From the NCBI GenBank assembly GCA_003457135.1, contig DMSQ01000006.1, positions 100,154 through 164,153 of the forward strand: a stretch of DNA of 64,000 nucleotides. The letters run 5' to 3'. The DNA is from Prolixibacteraceae bacterium. GTDB lineage: Bacteria; Bacteroidota; Bacteroidia; Bacteroidales; Prolixibacteraceae. The position numbers and the translations under genes are program-made. This document shows, one piece after another, positions 32,674 through 42,985 of this stretch (within the stretch, counting starts at the first letter, position 1; the number at the start of each line of letters is the position of its first letter). Below the pieces are notes generated by a model. That model was not told the origin of the DNA, did not search any database, and saw nothing but the letters and a program-made list of their open reading frames with translations.

Positions 32674-33564
32674 ATGATCTTCAACTTCCAAAGGTTTTCA
32701 ACGCACGACGGACCAGGTATAAGAACCGTGATTTTTTACAAAGGATGTCCGTTGCACTGCGATTGGTGCAGCAATCCGGAAAGTCAAGCATTTGGCCCCA
32801 GCCTGATGTATGACCGGAAGTTGTGCAAGAGTTTTGGAGATTGTTTAAAACAGGAATCTAATTACCTGTCAGCCGGAGAAAACGGAATTTTGATTGATTG
32901 GGCATCGGTTACCAAACCTGAAAAATTAAAAGATATCTGTGCTTCAAGAGCCCTGACCGTTTCAGGAGAAGAAAAGAGCATCGGAGAAATCCTGGTCGAA
33001 ATTGAAAAAGACCGGTCGTTTTTTGAGCAAGGTGATGGAGGAGTAACATTTTCGGGAGGAGAACCTCTCTCGCAGGGGCCGGAACTTGAATCATTACTGG
33101 AAGAATTATATAAGCTGAAAATAGACGTTGCTATTGAAACTTCGCTGTATGTTTCCTGGGAAAATATCGAAAGGTGTCTGGGTAGAAACATAAACTTTTT
33201 GGTTGACCTTAAACATACCGATTCAGATAAATTTGAAAGATTTACAGGCGGGAATGCCGCTTTGGTATTGTCAAACATTAAAAAGCTGGCTGCTTCCCGT
33301 GAAAATATTATAATTCGTGTTCCGGTTATTCCTGAATTCAACCATACGTTTCAGGAAATAAAAGAAATAGTAGATTTTACAGTCTCACTGAAGGCAGTCC
33401 GTGAAATTCATTTCCTGCCTTTCCACAAACTTGGAAGCGCCAAATACGAAATGCTTGGGATGGATTATAAATATTCAGGAATAAGAAATTTGGATGTTGC
33501 AGAAATGGCAGAATATGTGGTTTATGCTGAATCGGTTGGATTAATTGCAAAAATTGGAGGTTAA
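32674..33564 (+). CDS. Glycyl-radical enzyme activating protein (radical SAM)
   Basis: A 296-residue radical SAM activase. The cluster motif C25-x3-C29-x2-C32 lies in GCPLHCDWCSNPES, preceded by the family's STHDGPGIRTVIFYKG. Further cysteines (CKSFGDC, DICASRAL) suggest a reduced auxiliary ferredoxin-like insert. FFEQGDGGVTFSGGEPL is the SAM-binding GGE region. It would install the glycyl radical on the next gene's product under anaerobic conditions, using S-adenosylmethionine. The ribosome-binding sequence of the next gene (TTGGAGG) lies within its last codons and the two genes are one base apart. Confidence 0.93.
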   Translation: MIFNFQRFSTHDGPGIRTVIFYKGCPLHCDWCSNPESQAFGPSLMYDRKLCKSFGDCLKQESNYLSAGENGILIDWASVTKPEKLKDICASRALTVSGEEKSIGEILVEIEKDRSFFEQGDGGVTFSGGEPLSQGPELESLLEELYKLKIDVAIETSLYVSWENIERCLGRNINFLVDLKHTDSDKFERFTGGNAALVLSNIKKLAASRENIIIRVPVIPEFNHTFQEIKEIVDFTVSLKAVREIHFLPFHKLGSAKYEMLGMDYKYSGIRNLDVAEMAEYVVYAESVGLIAKIGG

Positions 33565-33565
33565 A

Positions 33566-35980
33566 ATGATAAAGATGTTAAAATCAGCAGAAGTTTCTGA
33601 AAGGATTTCTGGATTACGCGAGAAAGTATTGAGTACAAAACCTAACGTTTGTACCGAACGGGCTATGTTTTATACGCAGGCATATGCCGAAAACGAGGAA
33701 AAACCAATTATCATCAAACGCGCCATTGCCCTTGAAAAAACCTTACTGGGAATGACCATTTTTATTGATGAAGGTGAATTGATTGTTGGAAACCAATCTT
33801 CCAGTCATCGGGCAGCGCCCATTTTTCCTGAGTATGCAGTAGACTGGTTGCCTGAAGAGATGGATAGCCTCGATAAACGCTCCGGCGATGCGTTTTTTAT
33901 TACCGATGAGCACAAAAAAGAATTGGTTGAAATTGCTGCCTGGTGGAAAGGAAAAGTTTTGTACGATAAAGGAAGAGCCTTGATGTCGCAGGAATTACGC
34001 GATTTGCAGGATTCGGCCATTATAAAAGCCACAGGAAACCTCACATCCGGCGATGCGCATATAGCTGTTGATTTTTATAAAATCCTTGATGTTGGCTTAA
34101 ATGGCTATCTCGATGAGATATCGCTCTTTCATAAGCAGGTAAAGCGATACGAACAGGATGGTGTTCGGAAGGATCATTTTTACACATCCCTATCCATTTC
34201 AATTAAAGCGTTTCAGGCATTTATTCGCCGGTTTCAGGAGTTGGCCATGCAACAGGCTGAAGCCAGCACTAATCCAGAGAGAAAAAATGAGCTTTTGGCC
34301 ATAAGCAACAATTGTCAGGTGATTGCTGAAAAAGCGCCTGAAAATTTCTATCAGGCCTTGCAACTGGTGTATTTTGTGCAGTTAATCCTCCAGATTGAAA
34401 GCAATGGCCATTCGGTTTCGCTTGGCCGTATGGATCAGTACCTCTATCCATTTTATAAAAAAGATATCCAGACAGGAAATCTTACTGATGAATTTGCCTC
34501 CGAACTTCTTGAAAGTACCTGGATTAAATTGCTTTCGGTAAATAAAATCAGACCATGGTCGCATACCCGGTTTTCAGCCGGAGGCCCTCTTTACCAGAAT
34601 GTAACCATCGGCGGACAAACAACCGAAGGGCTTGATGCGGTGAATGAACTAAGTTTTCTCATCCTTCATTCGGTTGGTAAAATGAAACTGACCCAGCCCA
34701 ATCTTTCGGTACGGTTCCACAAAAATATCAGTGAAACATTTATAAATGAATGCATTCGTGTCATTGAAAAGGGTTTTGGAATGCCCGCCTTCAATAACGA
34801 CGAAATTGTGATTCCGGAACTGATCAAACTTGGCGTTGAAAAGGACGATGCGTACAACTATTCAGCCATCGGTTGCATCGAAATTGCCGTTCCTGGGAAA
34901 TGGGGTTACCGCTGTACCGGTATGAGTTTCCTGAACCTGATGCGCGTTATGCTGGCTTCGATGTACGATGGTCTGGACAAGTATTCAGGCAAAATATTTT
35001 ACAAGGGAATTGGCAATTTTGCCGATTTTAACTCGTTCGATGAGCTGTATAAAGCCTGGCAGCATCAGATTAAATTCTACGCACAAAAAACGGTTGAAAT
35101 TGATACTGCTGTTGATACTGCCATTGAGGAATACGTGCCGGATATTCTCTGTTCTGCTTTTGTTGACAGTTGCATCAGTCGCGGAAAAACAATCAAGGAA
35201 GGCGGATCTAAATATGATTTTGTTTCAGGATTACAGGTGGGAATTGCCAACCTGGGCAATTCGTTGGCGGCCATCAAAAAGCTGGTGTTTGAAGAAAAGA
35301 AAATAACTAAACACGAGTTACTTCAGGCCATTGAAAGTGATTTTGAAGGAAAAGAAGGAGAAAAAATCAGGTATATGCTGTTGAATTTCGCGCCAAAATA
35401 CGGGAATGATGACGATTACGTGGATCTTCTTTTACGGGATGCTTACCTGGATTTTATCGTTGAACTCGAAAAGTACCACACTACCCGATATAACCGTGGC
35501 CCGATTGGTTGCCGGTATTACGCCGGAACTTCAAGCATTTCGGCCAATGTGCCTAACGGATCGGTTGTTCCGGCTACCCCTGACGGGCGTAAAGCATTTA
35601 CCCCTGTTGCAGAAGGCAGTTCACCTTCATCAGGTAGTGATGTTTTGGGGCCAACCGCTGTTTTTAAATCAGTTTCCAAACTTCCAACCGAAAAGATAAT
35701 GGGGGGAGTTTTGCTGAATCAAAAGCTGACTCCTGCAACAATCAAAACGGATGAAGATAAAGAAAAGTTGGTTTCAATTTTACGGACATTTTTTACAGAT
35801 TTGAAAGGCTGGCATGTACAATACAACATTGTTTCGAGAGAAACTCTTTTGGCTGCCAAAAAGGATCCGGAAAAATATCGCGATCTCATTGTGAGGGTTG
35901 CGGGCTATTGCGCATTTTTTACTAACTTGTCGCCTGACACGCAGGACGATATTATTGCGCGTACCGAACAAACCCTTTAA
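33566..35980 (+). CDS. Glycyl radical enzyme, pyruvate-formate-lyase family, substrate unknown
   Basis: An 804-residue glycyl radical enzyme. The thiyl cysteine is C437 in GCIEIAVPG, followed two residues on by E439 (the C-x-E pattern of dehydratases and C-N/C-S lyases, not the CC of pyruvate formate-lyase). The radical glycine is G780 in RVAGYCAFF. I chose ATG 33566, which has GGAGG six bases upstream; a TTG at 33545 would overlap the activase. The active-site surroundings do not match any of choline, hydroxyproline, glycerol, isethionate or phenylacetate enzymes that I can recognise. Its place between kduID and a sugar kinase hints at a deoxy sugar or sugar-acid substrate. Confidence 0.85.
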   Translation: MIKMLKSAEVSERISGLREKVLSTKPNVCTERAMFYTQAYAENEEKPIIIKRAIALEKTLLGMTIFIDEGELIVGNQSSSHRAAPIFPEYAVDWLPEEMDSLDKRSGDAFFITDEHKKELVEIAAWWKGKVLYDKGRALMSQELRDLQDSAIIKATGNLTSGDAHIAVDFYKILDVGLNGYLDEISLFHKQVKRYEQDGVRKDHFYTSLSISIKAFQAFIRRFQELAMQQAEASTNPERKNELLAISNNCQVIAEKAPENFYQALQLVYFVQLILQIESNGHSVSLGRMDQYLYPFYKKDIQTGNLTDEFASELLESTWIKLLSVNKIRPWSHTRFSAGGPLYQNVTIGGQTTEGLDAVNELSFLILHSVGKMKLTQPNLSVRFHKNISETFINECIRVIEKGFGMPAFNNDEIVIPELIKLGVEKDDAYNYSAIGCIEIAVPGKWGYRCTGMSFLNLMRVMLASMYDGLDKYSGKIFYKGIGNFADFNSFDELYKAWQHQIKFYAQKTVEIDTAVDTAIEEYVPDILCSAFVDSCISRGKTIKEGGSKYDFVSGLQVGIANLGNSLAAIKKLVFEEKKITKHELLQAIESDFEGKEGEKIRYMLLNFAPKYGNDDDYVDLLLRDAYLDFIVELEKYHTTRYNRGPIGCRYYAGTSSISANVPNGSVVPATPDGRKAFTPVAEGSSPSSGSDVLGPTAVFKSVSKLPTEKIMGGVLLNQKLTPATIKTDEDKEKLVSILRTFFTDLKGWHVQYNIVSRETLLAAKKDPEKYRDLIVRVAGYCAFFTNLSPDTQDDIIARTEQTL

Positions 35981-35989
35981 AATCTGAAA

Positions 35990-36955
35990 ATGAAGAAAAT
36001 TCTTTGCGGTGTTGACATCGGAGGCACCAAGCTTTCGGTTGCACTGGTTGATATTTCAGGAAAAATCATGGATGAAATGACTGATTTTGACCATGCTGAA
36101 AAGTCGGAACAAGGATTAACCGATCAGGTAAGCGCCAACATCAAAAAGCTGCTTCAGAAAAATAAGTTATCAGAATCAGATTTGATTGGCATTGGAATTG
36201 GCTGTGCGGGACACATCCGGTTTAAGGACGGAGTGATTATCACCACTTCCAATCTGAAAGGATTCAAGAATTATCCGCTTCGCGATGCTGTTCAGGCTAA
36301 TTTCACAGTACCGGTAATCCTTGATAACGATGCCAACGCGCAGGCTTTTGGCGAATTCAGGTTTGGGGCAGGCAAAGGTTACAACGATATGGTGTTCCTG
36401 ACCATCAGCACCGGAATAGGCGCCGGAATCATTATTAACAACCGCCTTTATCGTGGCTTGACCGGAACGATAGGCGAATTTGGCCATACCATTGTTGAAC
36501 CGGATAGTGAACTCACCTGTACCTGTGGGAACCGTGGCTGTTTAATGTCGGTTGCCTGCGGAATGGCGCTTCCACATCTTTTCGAAAAAAAAATAAAGGA
36601 AGGAATGATTTCCAACCTTCAGCTTCCTGATGGTTTTGAATATTCACAAGTTGATGGCAAACTCCTGAAACGTGGGCTGAGAATGAATGATCCGGTTTCA
36701 AAATCAATTATTGCCGATAGCGGCAGATATGTCGGGATTGGGATTTACAACATCTTCCAGGCCTTAAATCCGCCATTGATTGTGCTGGGAGGCGGACTGT
36801 TGAGTTGGGGCGATTTTTACATGGATCAGATTCGGGCTACCTTTAACGAATATGTCCACGATATGATTTTTGATCCGATTGATATCCGGGTTTCCGAAAT
36901 AGGTTGCCATGCGGGTGTTATTGGCGCAGCTTCATTAGCTACTGAATCATGCTGA
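35990..36955 (+). CDS. ROK family sugar kinase
   Basis: A 321-residue ROK protein without a DNA-binding domain, hence a kinase rather than a repressor. Motifs: ATP loop DIGGTKLSVALVD (9-21), catalytic DNDANAQAFGE, ISTGIGAGIIIN, GHTIVEP, and the zinc site CTCGNRGC. It should phosphorylate a hexose or a related acid such as 2-keto-3-deoxygluconate; the substrate is not determined. It begins 9 bp after the glycyl radical enzyme and its last 7 bases overlap the DeoR-type regulator, so all four genes from 32674 form one operon. Confidence 0.9.
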   Translation: MKKILCGVDIGGTKLSVALVDISGKIMDEMTDFDHAEKSEQGLTDQVSANIKKLLQKNKLSESDLIGIGIGCAGHIRFKDGVIITTSNLKGFKNYPLRDAVQANFTVPVILDNDANAQAFGEFRFGAGKGYNDMVFLTISTGIGAGIIINNRLYRGLTGTIGEFGHTIVEPDSELTCTCGNRGCLMSVACGMALPHLFEKKIKEGMISNLQLPDGFEYSQVDGKLLKRGLRMNDPVSKSIIADSGRYVGIGIYNIFQALNPPLIVLGGGLLSWGDFYMDQIRATFNEYVHDMIFDPIDIRVSEIGCHAGVIGAASLATESC

Positions 36956-37692
36956 ACGAGAGGCAAAGCAAAATATTAAACCTGCTGAGCCGGGATGAGC
37001 TGACATCTGTCAATGATTTATCATCCCAACTGAATGTATCCTCGGTAACCATCCGTCAGGATTTAACTTTTCTTGAAGGGGAAGGACTACTTCGGAGAAT
37101 TCATGGAGGTGCAGTACTCAGGGATGCTGACGATCTTTCGATCCGGCTGGGGGTCAACTTCGATAAAAAGCTTCGGATTGCAAAAAAAGTTGCTGGTTTG
37201 GTTAAAGATGGGGAAACGGTTTTAATTGAATCCGGTTCGACCAATGCACTTTTGGCCCGTGAGTTGATTAAAAAGAATGTGACCATCATTACCACGAATG
37301 TTTATATTGCCCGGCAGTTCAGGACCAACGAACAGGCCAGTATCATTTTGCTTGGTGGAAATTATCAGCAAAAAAGCGAAAGCCTGGTTGGAAAAATCAC
37401 CAAAGTTTGCCTCGATCACATCAATTTCGATAAAGCATTTATTGGTATTGACGGTTATACATCGAAAGCCGGATTTACCCTTCGTGATCTTTTCAGGGCA
37501 GAAATATCGAGCTACATCATCAAAAAATCATGTGATGTGTTTATCGTTTCCGATTCGACCAAATTCGGGAAAACAGAATTGACGAATATTTGCTATCCGG
37601 CAGAAATCGGGCATGTTGCTACCGATGAAGACTTGTCCCTGGAGTTTAGGGATGAATTCAGAAGCGCCGGCGTTAATTTAATACTTGCCTGA
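36949..37692 (+). CDS. DeoR family transcriptional regulator
   Basis: A 247-residue regulator: N-terminal helix-turn-helix (SKILNLLSRDELTSVNDLSSQLNVSSVTIRQDL) with the family tail LRRIHGGAV, and a ribose-5-phosphate-isomerase-like sensor domain (ESGSTNALLARELI, ILLGGNYQQKSESLVG, FIGIDGYTSKAGFT, SDSTKFGK). Such repressors sense phosphorylated sugars, which fits the overlapping kinase gene, whose product could be its inducer. It probably controls its own operon, perhaps via the palindrome at 32601-32616. Confidence 0.92.
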   Translation: MLNERQSKILNLLSRDELTSVNDLSSQLNVSSVTIRQDLTFLEGEGLLRRIHGGAVLRDADDLSIRLGVNFDKKLRIAKKVAGLVKDGETVLIESGSTNALLARELIKKNVTIITTNVYIARQFRTNEQASIILLGGNYQQKSESLVGKITKVCLDHINFDKAFIGIDGYTSKAGFTLRDLFRAEISSYIIKKSCDVFIVSDSTKFGKTELTNICYPAEIGHVATDEDLSLEFRDEFRSAGVNLILA

Positions 37693-37770
37693 GAACTAAT
37701 CAAAACTTCATTACAATCCTGACAGTATGGGATAATTGTATGCTAACCGGATTATGCAGAATTTAAGACA

Positions 37771-37799
37771 TTTTAATCGTTTTTTAATCGTATTTTAAT
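37771..37799 (+). promoter_or_regulatory. Three TTTTAAT direct repeats with exact 11-bp period
   Basis: TTTTAAT starts at 37771, 37782 and 37793, so each copy is one helical turn from the next. This layout is typical of OmpR/PhoB-family response regulators that bind as head-to-tail dimers. It lies 102 bp before a CRTAC1-like gene. A matching site stands before the gene at 43080. A hairpin GAACCAAT/ATTGGTTC follows at 37820-37845. Confidence 0.65.
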
Positions 37800-37900
37800 G
37801 ATAATCAGGCAAGAGGCGTGAACCAATAGGCTGTTTGATTGGTTCAAGTGGTATAAATTTAATGAATACCAGTTTTTAATTTTATCTTATTTCTAAATTT

Positions 37901-40900
37901 ATGGGTTCATCCTTTCTCTCCAAACTAACGAATTTTTATGCTTTTTCATTATTAACCAGTTTTTTAATTTCCTGTAATCAAAAGCCTACGCTTTTTGAAC
38001 AGATCAAATCCTCCAAATCCGATATTCATTTTAATAACCTGATTGTTGAAAATGATTCAATCAATCAGTTGGATAACGGAAATGTTTTTAACGGGGGCGG
38101 GGTAGGCATCGGTGATTTTAACAACGACGGATTGCCCGATATCTATTTTACCGGAAACCTCACTTCATGTAAATTGTACCTGAATAAGGGAAACTTTAAG
38201 TTTCAGGATGTAACTGATGAAGCAAAAGTTACCGGCGAAGAAAAATGGTGCCGGGGTGTGGCTGTGGTTGACATTAACAACGACGGCTGGCAGGATCTTT
38301 ATGTTTCGGCAACAATCTGGAAAAACACAGAAAAGAGGAAAAATATCCTATATGTCAATCAGGGTTTAGATGACGATGGTATTCCAATTTTTAAGGAAAT
38401 GGCCGCCGAATACGGGCTTGACGATCAATCACACACAACCCAGGCCGCATTTTTTGATTATGACAATGATGGCGATCTGGATGTTTACCTGACCGTAAAT
38501 GAAATTGCAGACCGGAATTCGCCTTATGTTTTTCACCCGGTGGTGAAGGACGGATCGAATTCAAGCACCGGTAAATTGTTTCGAAACGACTGGAACAGTT
38601 CACTCAACCATCCGGTTTTTACAGATGTTTCCAAACAGTCCGGAATTCAGACCGAAGGGTATGGAAATCAGGCCAGCATTACCGACATCAATCAGGATGG
38701 GTGGAAAGATATTTATGTAAGCAACGATTACCTTTCGAACGATTTGTTGTGGATCAATAACCGGAACGGTACCTTTTCCGAAATGCTTTCATTGGCATTC
38801 AAGCATACCTCGAACAGCGCCATGGGAAACGATGTGGGGGATATCAACAACGATGGATTGATGGATTTCATCACCCTGGACATGAACCCGGAAGACAATT
38901 ACCGGAAAAAAATGATGCTTCCACCGGCCAGTTACCAATTTTTTCAGAATTCGGAACAGTTTGGCTACAATTACCAATATATCCGGAATACCTTGCAACT
39001 GAATCAGGGATTGCGCCCCGATATGCCGGATTCATCCCGAATTCCGGTTTTTGCAGAAATCGCCTATTATTCAGGTGTTGAAGCCACCGACTGGAGTTGG
39101 ACACCACTTTTGACCGATTTTGACAACGACGGTTATAACGATTTATTCATCGCAAACGGATTTCCGCGCGACATCACTGATCGTGATTTTGGAATGTTCC
39201 GAAGCAAAGCGTGGGCAACCACTTCAAAAGCTGAAATCCTGAAACAAATTCCGGAGGTTAAAATTCATAATTACCTCTACAAAAACAATGCGGATCTCAC
39301 TTTTACCGATATGTCGGCCAAATGGGGTTTGTCGGAACCAACGTTCTCAAACGGAGCGGCGTATGCCGATTTAGATAATGATGGCGATCTTGATCTGGTG
39401 ATCAACAACATTAACGACGAAGCTTCTCTATACCAGAACAATTCCAGGGAGCAAAACAAGGAAAAGAGCCACTATCTTAAAGTTGAATTACAGGGCGATT
39501 CACTGAACCGGAATGGTTTGGGCGCATGGATTGAGATTTATTACGATCAGGGTAAAAAGCAGGTTTGGGAAAATTCACCCTACCGGGGATATCTTTCAAC
39601 GGTTGAACCCAAGGCACATTTCGGTTTAGGAAGTGTTACGAAGATTGATTCGCTGGTTGTTCGCTGGGAAAACGACAAAAAAAAACTGTTCAGGGATGTT
39701 GCTGCTGATCAGATTTTGAAAGTAAGTATAAAAGATGCTCCGATTAAGGATTCCTGGGCACAGAAAGAACCTGTGAAAAATGTGCTGTTTAAAGATGTGA
39801 CCTCGTCAAAGGAAATAAGCTATACGCAAAAAGAAACCGATTTTATTGACTTCAATATCCAAAAATTAATTCCGCACAAATTCTCGGAATACGGGCCGGC
39901 ATTGGCTTCGGGAGATATAAATGGTGATGGTCTGGATGATTTGACTTCAGGTGGTTCGGCTGGTTATAGTGCGCAAATTTTTCTTCAGAGGAAAGATGGG
40001 ACATTCAGTCAGAAAGCATTGGTTCCGGATTCCAAACTTTCCTCCAAAAACTGGGATGATATGGGAATCCTGTTGTTTGATGCCGATGTGGATGGCGACC
40101 AGGATTTGTATGTGGTTTCAGGAGGATTTGAAAATGATCCAAATTCTTCCAAGTATAGCGATCATTTTTATACGAACGATGGCAAAGGAAATTATACCGA
40201 AAAGGAAAATGCATTTCCTAAAAACCATACCAGCAAAGCCTGCGTTCGGGCAGCCGATTTCGATCAGGACGGCGATCTCGATCTTTTTGTCTCCGGAAGG
40301 GTCGCCCCGTGGAATTATCCAAAACCGGTTTCCAGTTTTATCTACCGGAACGATTCAAAAAATGGAATAGTTCATTTTTCAGATGTGACTAAAGAAGTTG
40401 CTCCAGCCTTGATTAATGCTGGTTTGGTTTGTGATGCGCTTTTTACCGATTATAATAACGATGGCTGGATCGATCTGATATTGACCGGCGAATGGATGCC
40501 AATAAGCTTTTTTGCCAACGAAAAGGGAATTTTTAAGGATGTTACTGCTTCTTCAGGCATAAAAACACATACCGGTTGGTGGAATAGCATTTCGTCGGGT
40601 GATTTTGACAATGACGGCGACATGGATTATGTGGTTGGTAATCTCGGACAGAATTCCTTTTTCCGGGCTTCTGAGAAGTTTCCTGTTTCAATCGTTTCGA
40701 GTGACTTTGACAACAATGGCAGTTACGATGCTTTTCCATCGCTTTACCTGGTTACCAGTCAGCAGGATTCTACTATGAAGAATTATCCGGCCCATGGCAG
40801 GGACGATTTGGTCAAGCAGATGATCCGTACACGTGTGAAATTTCAGAATTACAAGTCAGTGGCCGTCTCAACCATTGACCAGTTGTTTCCTGAAAAGCAA

Positions 40901-41500
40901 TATCAGGGGGCATTGAAACTTCAGGCAACCGATTTCAAATCGTCGTATTGCAGAAACGACGGAAACAATAAGTTCACGTTGATTCCGTTGCCGACTCCGG
41001 TTCAGTTTTCGGCTGTGAACGGTATGATTACCGATGATTTTGACGACGATGGAAACCTCGATGTGCTCATCAATGGCAACGATTACGGAACAGATGTTTT
41101 GGTCGGACCATACGATGCTTCAAACGGGCTTTTGCTGAAAGGAAACGGGAAAGATAATTTTACTGCTCTTTCAATTTCCGAAAGCGGAATTTTTATTCCC
41201 GGAAATGGAAAAGCTTTGGTAAAACTAAGAAGTTCAGGCGGAAAATATTTAGTAGCTGCTGCTCAGAACAAAGGCTCTTTAAAGGTATTTGAACTTGAAG
41301 GAAAAAACAGAATGGTTCCGGTTAAGCCTGATGACATCAGCGCTGAGTTGGTATTTCAGAATGGGAATACCCAAATACAGGAGTTCAGTTACGGTTCCTC
41401 ATTTTTATCGCAATCTGCAAGGTTTTTAAATGCCGGAAGTAATCTGAAATCAGTAATTATAACTGGGAAGAACGGCCAAAAAAGAACAATAGACTTTTAA
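37901..41500 (+). CDS. Large FG-GAP/VCBS-repeat lipoprotein with ASPIC-type domains (CRTAC1-like)
   Basis: A 1199-residue lipoprotein: lipobox LISC with C25. It consists of two tandem halves of FG-GAP/VCBS repeats carrying calcium-type loops (DFNNDGLPDIYF, DINNDGWQDLYV, DYDNDGDLDVYL, DFDNDGYNDLFI, DLDNDGDLDLVI, then after residue ~640 DINGDGLDDL, DADVDGDQDLYV, DFDQDGDLDLFV, DYNNDGWIDLIL, DFDDDGNLDVLI). Around 540-620 is an ASPIC/UnbV-like region (NRNGLGAWIEIYY, GYLSTVEPKAHFGLG, SLVVRWENDKK). Such beta-propellers bind proteins or glycans at the cell surface. It starts a two-gene transcript with the PAP2-type protein 21 bp downstream, under the 11-bp repeat site. Confidence 0.88.
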   Translation: MGSSFLSKLTNFYAFSLLTSFLISCNQKPTLFEQIKSSKSDIHFNNLIVENDSINQLDNGNVFNGGGVGIGDFNNDGLPDIYFTGNLTSCKLYLNKGNFKFQDVTDEAKVTGEEKWCRGVAVVDINNDGWQDLYVSATIWKNTEKRKNILYVNQGLDDDGIPIFKEMAAEYGLDDQSHTTQAAFFDYDNDGDLDVYLTVNEIADRNSPYVFHPVVKDGSNSSTGKLFRNDWNSSLNHPVFTDVSKQSGIQTEGYGNQASITDINQDGWKDIYVSNDYLSNDLLWINNRNGTFSEMLSLAFKHTSNSAMGNDVGDINNDGLMDFITLDMNPEDNYRKKMMLPPASYQFFQNSEQFGYNYQYIRNTLQLNQGLRPDMPDSSRIPVFAEIAYYSGVEATDWSWTPLLTDFDNDGYNDLFIANGFPRDITDRDFGMFRSKAWATTSKAEILKQIPEVKIHNYLYKNNADLTFTDMSAKWGLSEPTFSNGAAYADLDNDGDLDLVINNINDEASLYQNNSREQNKEKSHYLKVELQGDSLNRNGLGAWIEIYYDQGKKQVWENSPYRGYLSTVEPKAHFGLGSVTKIDSLVVRWENDKKKLFRDVAADQILKVSIKDAPIKDSWAQKEPVKNVLFKDVTSSKEISYTQKETDFIDFNIQKLIPHKFSEYGPALASGDINGDGLDDLTSGGSAGYSAQIFLQRKDGTFSQKALVPDSKLSSKNWDDMGILLFDADVDGDQDLYVVSGGFENDPNSSKYSDHFYTNDGKGNYTEKENAFPKNHTSKACVRAADFDQDGDLDLFVSGRVAPWNYPKPVSSFIYRNDSKNGIVHFSDVTKEVAPALINAGLVCDALFTDYNNDGWIDLILTGEWMPISFFANEKGIFKDVTASSGIKTHTGWWNSISSGDFDNDGDMDYVVGNLGQNSFFRASEKFPVSIVSSDFDNNGSYDAFPSLYLVTSQQDSTMKNYPAHGRDDLVKQMIRTRVKFQNYKSVAVSTIDQLFPEKQYQGALKLQATDFKSSYCRNDGNNKFTLIPLPTPVQFSAVNGMITDDFDDDGNLDVLINGNDYGTDVLVGPYDASNGLLLKGNGKDNFTALSISESGIFIPGNGKALVKLRSSGGKYLVAAAQNKGSLKVFELEGKNRMVPVKPDDISAELVFQNGNTQIQEFSYGSSFLSQSARFLNAGSNLKSVIITGKNGQKRTIDF

Positions 41501-41521
41501 AAAAAACTAAAAAATGACCTT

Positions 41522-42838
41522 ATGAGAAGATTCAAACAAATTTCAATTCTTGCCATTCTAAGTCTTGCATTAGCAGGATGTACCCAAAAAAAAGCACCAC
41601 AATTACCTGAAACAGAGATTTTGCATCAGAATCAGGATAAGCTGACACAAGTGATCATTTATGATGTTTTTACCCCTCCGGTTGCAAGCAGACTTTATGT
41701 TTATACGTCGCTGGCATCTTACGAAGCTGTCCGGTTTAAAAAGGATGGAGCGCCTTCTATTACAGCAAAATTAAGGGGATTTGCAACCATGCCTGAACCT
41801 GAAAAAGGGAAAGACTACAATTTTACTCTTGCTGCTACCAAGGCATTTTTTAATGTCGTCCGGAATGTCAGGGTATTCTCGGTTGACTCACTGACAGCCT
41901 ATGAGGAATCGGTTTACAATAGCTTTAAGGAAATGCTTGATGAAGCAACCTATAAGCGGTCGGTTGATTTTGGTGATTCTGTTGCAACAGTTATCCTGAA
42001 AAGGGCTGCTATGGATGGATATGGCCCTTCAAGGGGAAAAGCCAAATACCTGGGAAGCAACGAGCCCGGAAAATGGAAACCAACGCCGCCGGATTATCTG
42101 GATGGCGTGGAATGGTGCTGGAACACGATGAAAACTATGTTGATGGATTCTGCCTCCATGTTTAAACCGGAACTTCCGCCAGCTTTCAGCAAGGATACTT
42201 CAAGCGTTTATTACAAAGGATTAAAGGAAGTATATACCATCAATAAAAACCTGACTCAGGAGCAAAAGGATATTGCCAAATATTGGGATGATAATCCATT
42301 GGTTATTGAACATTCCGGGCACATGATGTTCGGTAACAAGAAGATCACTCCGGGTGGACACTGGATGGGCATTGCTGCCATTGCATCCAAAACGTCGAAC
42401 GCCGATGAAGTAAAAACTGCACAAGCCTATGCCTACACTTCCATTGCTTTGTATGAATCATTTATTTCGTGCTGGGACGAAAAATACCGGAGCAGTTACA
42501 TTCGTCCGGTGACTGCAATTAATGAAATGATTGATCCCCAATGGCTTCCTTTCCTGCAAACTCCTCCATTCCCCGAATATACCAGCGGACATAGCTCTAT
42601 TACAGCTACCGCATCAACTGTTCTGGCTGCTCTTTTCGGAACTGATTTTGCATTTCATGATGACAGTGATCTCCAATACATCGGAATGGAGCGGGATTTT
42701 AACTCTTTTGAAGAGGCCGCGGCAGAAGCATCAATCAGCAGGGTTTATGGTGGCATCCATTATCGCTTCACGGCTGATGTGAGCGCGGCACGGGGTAAGA
42801 AGTTGGGAGAATTTATTATTGAGAAATTGGGGAAATAA
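41522..42838 (+). CDS. PAP2 / vanadium-dependent haloperoxidase-like lipoprotein
   Basis: A 438-residue lipoprotein (lipobox LAGC, C20) of the PAP2 superfamily. The phosphate- or vanadate-binding residues are visible in order: KYWDDNP (lysine region), FPEYTSGHSSITATAST with the catalytic SGH, and SRVYGGIHYRFTAD with arginine and histidine. Bacterial homologues are annotated as vanadium-dependent haloperoxidases, but many may be phosphatases. It acts outside the cytoplasm. It follows the CRTAC1-like gene by 21 bp; a 241-bp gap with a regulatory repeat separates it from the next operon. Confidence 0.88.
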   Translation: MRRFKQISILAILSLALAGCTQKKAPQLPETEILHQNQDKLTQVIIYDVFTPPVASRLYVYTSLASYEAVRFKKDGAPSITAKLRGFATMPEPEKGKDYNFTLAATKAFFNVVRNVRVFSVDSLTAYEESVYNSFKEMLDEATYKRSVDFGDSVATVILKRAAMDGYGPSRGKAKYLGSNEPGKWKPTPPDYLDGVEWCWNTMKTMLMDSASMFKPELPPAFSKDTSSVYYKGLKEVYTINKNLTQEQKDIAKYWDDNPLVIEHSGHMMFGNKKITPGGHWMGIAAIASKTSNADEVKTAQAYAYTSIALYESFISCWDEKYRSSYIRPVTAINEMIDPQWLPFLQTPPFPEYTSGHSSITATASTVLAALFGTDFAFHDDSDLQYIGMERDFNSFEEAAAEASISRVYGGIHYRFTADVSAARGKKLGEFIIEKLGK

Positions 42839-42985
42839 GCCACTTCCGAAAATAACCTCAAACTAAAGTTTCAGATTTTTAGTTCATAAGAAGACTAAAA
42901 TATCTTTAATTGAAAAGAGATTTCATCTGCTAAAACAGGATGGAATCCCTTTCTGCTTTTATGTCAATTATTAGTATTCACGCCA

